A DNA stretch of 5,173 bases from Bacteroidota bacterium. GTDB taxonomy: Bacteria > Bacteroidota > Bacteroidia > Chitinophagales > Chitinophagaceae. Position 1 is the stretch's first letter. Every line of letters starts with the position of its first letter. Below, piece by piece: positions 4,506 to 5,173 of this stretch. The position numbers and the translations under genes are program-made. The stretch covers positions 1,568,771 to 1,573,943 of the forward strand of contig CP058707.1 in assembly GCA_013414745.1 (NCBI GenBank). The letters run 5' to 3'. The notes beneath the pieces were generated by a model. It was not told where the DNA came from and did not search any database. It saw only the letters and a list, made by a program, of their open reading frames with translations.

Positions 4506-4559
4506 TACCGGTGATGTGGATGTACCTGAGGAACGAAGGTTACAACCACACAATCGGTA
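4506..4559 (+). repeat. hairpin repeat unit 2 (loop GAGGAACGA)
   Basis: Outer arms TACCG (4506-4510) and CGGTA (4555-4559) pair. TGTGG (4515-4519) pairs with CCACA (4546-4550). TGTACC (4521-4526) pairs with GGT plus ACA (4538-4544) around one bulged T. The loop TGAGGAACGAA holds the same nine bases GAGGAACGA (4528-4536) as unit 1. Unit length is the same as unit 1 (54 nt). Inner stems that differ from unit 1 yet still pair suggest selection for, or copying of, the folded shape. Confidence 0.55.
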
Positions 4560-4567
4560 TTACAAAT
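4556..4567 (-). repeat. right terminal inverted repeat
   Basis: GGTATTACAAAT, an exact reverse complement of 4350-4361. Its inner bases also form the closing arm of the second hairpin unit (CGGTA at 4555-4559). Confidence 0.6.
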
Positions 4568-4616
4568 ATCACAACGGTATAATTTCAGATTCAGGGACAA
4601 GCTACATTCAGGCCGA

Positions 4617-5173
4617 CTAAGAAGGTTCGGTCCAGGCACCATGTTCTTTGAGCAATTGGATCAATTCATCGACTGCTACCTCTGCATTAATATTTCGTTT
4701 TACGATCTCCTTATTTTTATACAAGGTAATTTTTCCGACACCACTGCCGACATAGCCAAAATCAGCATCTGCCATTTCACCCGGCCCATTCACGATACAT
4801 CCCATAATAGCAATTTTAACGCCTTTTAAATGATGCGTCACTGCCCGAATTTTAGCGGTGGTTTCCTGCAAATCAAACAAGGTGCGACCACAACTCGGGC
4901 AGGAGATATATTCGGTTTTAGAAATCCTGCGACGCGAGGCCTGCAGGATACCGAAAGCCATAGAATTTAGCTGACGTATTTCACGAAGCGTTTCATTCCG
5001 GTCGGTTGGTTGAATGCCGAATTGGTAGCCCAGACAAATTCCCTGCAGATAAGCATCTAAAAACAAGGCTCCTGCTTCGGTGGCATAATGTATCAAGGCC
5101 TGATCTATGCCTGCTTCCTGATGATCGGTGATGATGATCGCTGGTTGTTGACAGCCAGACTGTTCCAACAAAA
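4617..5173 (-). CDS. ispG: 4-hydroxy-3-methylbut-2-enyl diphosphate synthase (IspG/GcpE), C-terminal part
   Basis: The C-terminal 184 or so residues of an iron-sulfur enzyme of the MEP isoprenoid pathway. It converts 2-C-methyl-erythritol 2,4-cyclodiphosphate to HMBPP in the cytoplasm. The 5' part lies beyond the right edge, so the TTG at 5171 is internal. SKTEYISCPSCGRTLFDLQ has the C-x-x-C pair (codons at 4899-4901 and 4890-4892). GCIVNGPGEMADADFGYVGS has the third cluster Cys (4797-4799) and the Glu (4776-4778) that ligates the [4Fe-4S] cluster. The upstream segment (ITDHQEAGIDQALIHYATEA) matches the long form with a middle insert, known in Bacteroidota, Chlamydiota and plants. The frame is clean, with several T5 runs undisturbed. 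The stop is TAG at 4617-4619, facing the kinase gene. The promoter is outside the window, and 4568-4616 downstream shows nothing recognisable. Confidence 0.93.
   Translation of the reverse strand, partial: LLEQSGCQQPAIIITDHQEAGIDQALIHYATEAGALFLDAYLQGICLGYQFGIQPTDRNETLREIRQLNSMAFGILQASRRRISKTEYISCPSCGRTLFDLQETTAKIRAVTHHLKGVKIAIMGCIVNGPGEMADADFGYVGSGVGKITLYKNKEIVKRNINAEVAVDELIQLLKEHGAWTEPS

Larger units (their letters stand above)
4350..4567. repeat. 218-bp MITE-like element with 12-bp perfect inverted ends
   Basis: ATTTGTAATACC at 4350-4361 recurs as an exact reverse complement at 4556-4567. The match continues imperfectly inward (A/G, then AT, then GTG against TGTG). Between the ends lie five inverted repeats, and I see no open frame of note. 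Small non-coding elements with inverted ends and much internal pairing are the hallmark of MITEs and of REP/BIME-type repeats. The dinucleotide AT at each outer edge could belong to the repeat or be a short target duplication. The position, between two convergent genes and covering the kinase stop, would suit an insertion. The alternative is a local double terminator or an expressed structured RNA. A single copy in the window cannot separate these. Confidence 0.45.

Noticed and set aside
4350..4567. CRISPR array
   Set aside because: Only two related units, with palindromic bodies of different stem sequence and no uniform repeats or spacers.
4358..4616. Standard intrinsic terminator for the kinase or ispG
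   Set aside because: Hairpins are present, but none is GC-rich and followed by a T run on the matching strand.
4641..4829. Open frame on the + strand, 62 codons
   Set aside because: It is opposite the most conserved part of ispG, including the GCIVNGPGE segment.

Overview
The window reads as a piece of a Bacteroidota chromosome (Cytophagia/Chitinophagia-like), at about 45% GC by eye. Two things point there. The ispG C-terminus is of the long, insert-carrying type shared by Bacteroidota and Chlamydiota (SKTEYISCPSCGRTLFDLQ, GCIVNGPGEMADADFGYVG). The lysA C-terminus (NAGAYGFEMASSFNSR) fits, and no Shine-Dalgarno sequence stands before the next gene. The taxon is inferred from remembered family signatures, not from a search.

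Layout: (1) 1-216, + strand, the last 71 codons of lysA (diaminopimelate decarboxylase). (2) 233-4357, + strand, starting 16 nt after lysA: one very large hybrid sensor histidine kinase of about 1,380 codons. It is split across all three frames by about 20 shifts. Read through, it gives about seven membrane segments, PAS, PAS, GAF, PAS, PAS, HisKA, HATPase, REC and HPt. (3) 4358-4616, a 259-nt space between convergent genes, filled mostly by a 218-bp element (4350-4567). The element has 12-bp perfect inverted ends and encloses several hairpins, two of them related copies. (4) 4617-5173, - strand, the last 185 or so codons of ispG, running off the right edge.

The central puzzle is the kinase gene. 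Nearly every break is explained by one missing base, all in the same direction, usually in a run of identical bases. Only one in-frame stop (TAG at 1195) was noticed in the joined frame, and the joined protein still looks like a normal multidomain kinase. That pattern suggests base-deletion errors in the sequence, or recent decay. Independently, in clean stretches away from the breaks, the protein lacks the HisKA phospho-accepting His (Val instead), the HATPase N-box Asn and a recognisable G1 box. It keeps the REC phospho-accepting Asp and Lys. It may therefore be a degenerate kinase, whatever the frameshifts mean.

lysA (lysine and, in many bacteria, peptidoglycan precursor) and ispG (isoprenoid precursor) are housekeeping genes with clean frames. 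The kinase may be transcribed from the lysA promoter, since only 16 nt separate them, but no functional link is shown. The novel-looking material is the degenerate kinase and the structured element after it. The last 49 nt before the ispG stop (4568-4616) hold nothing I recognise.
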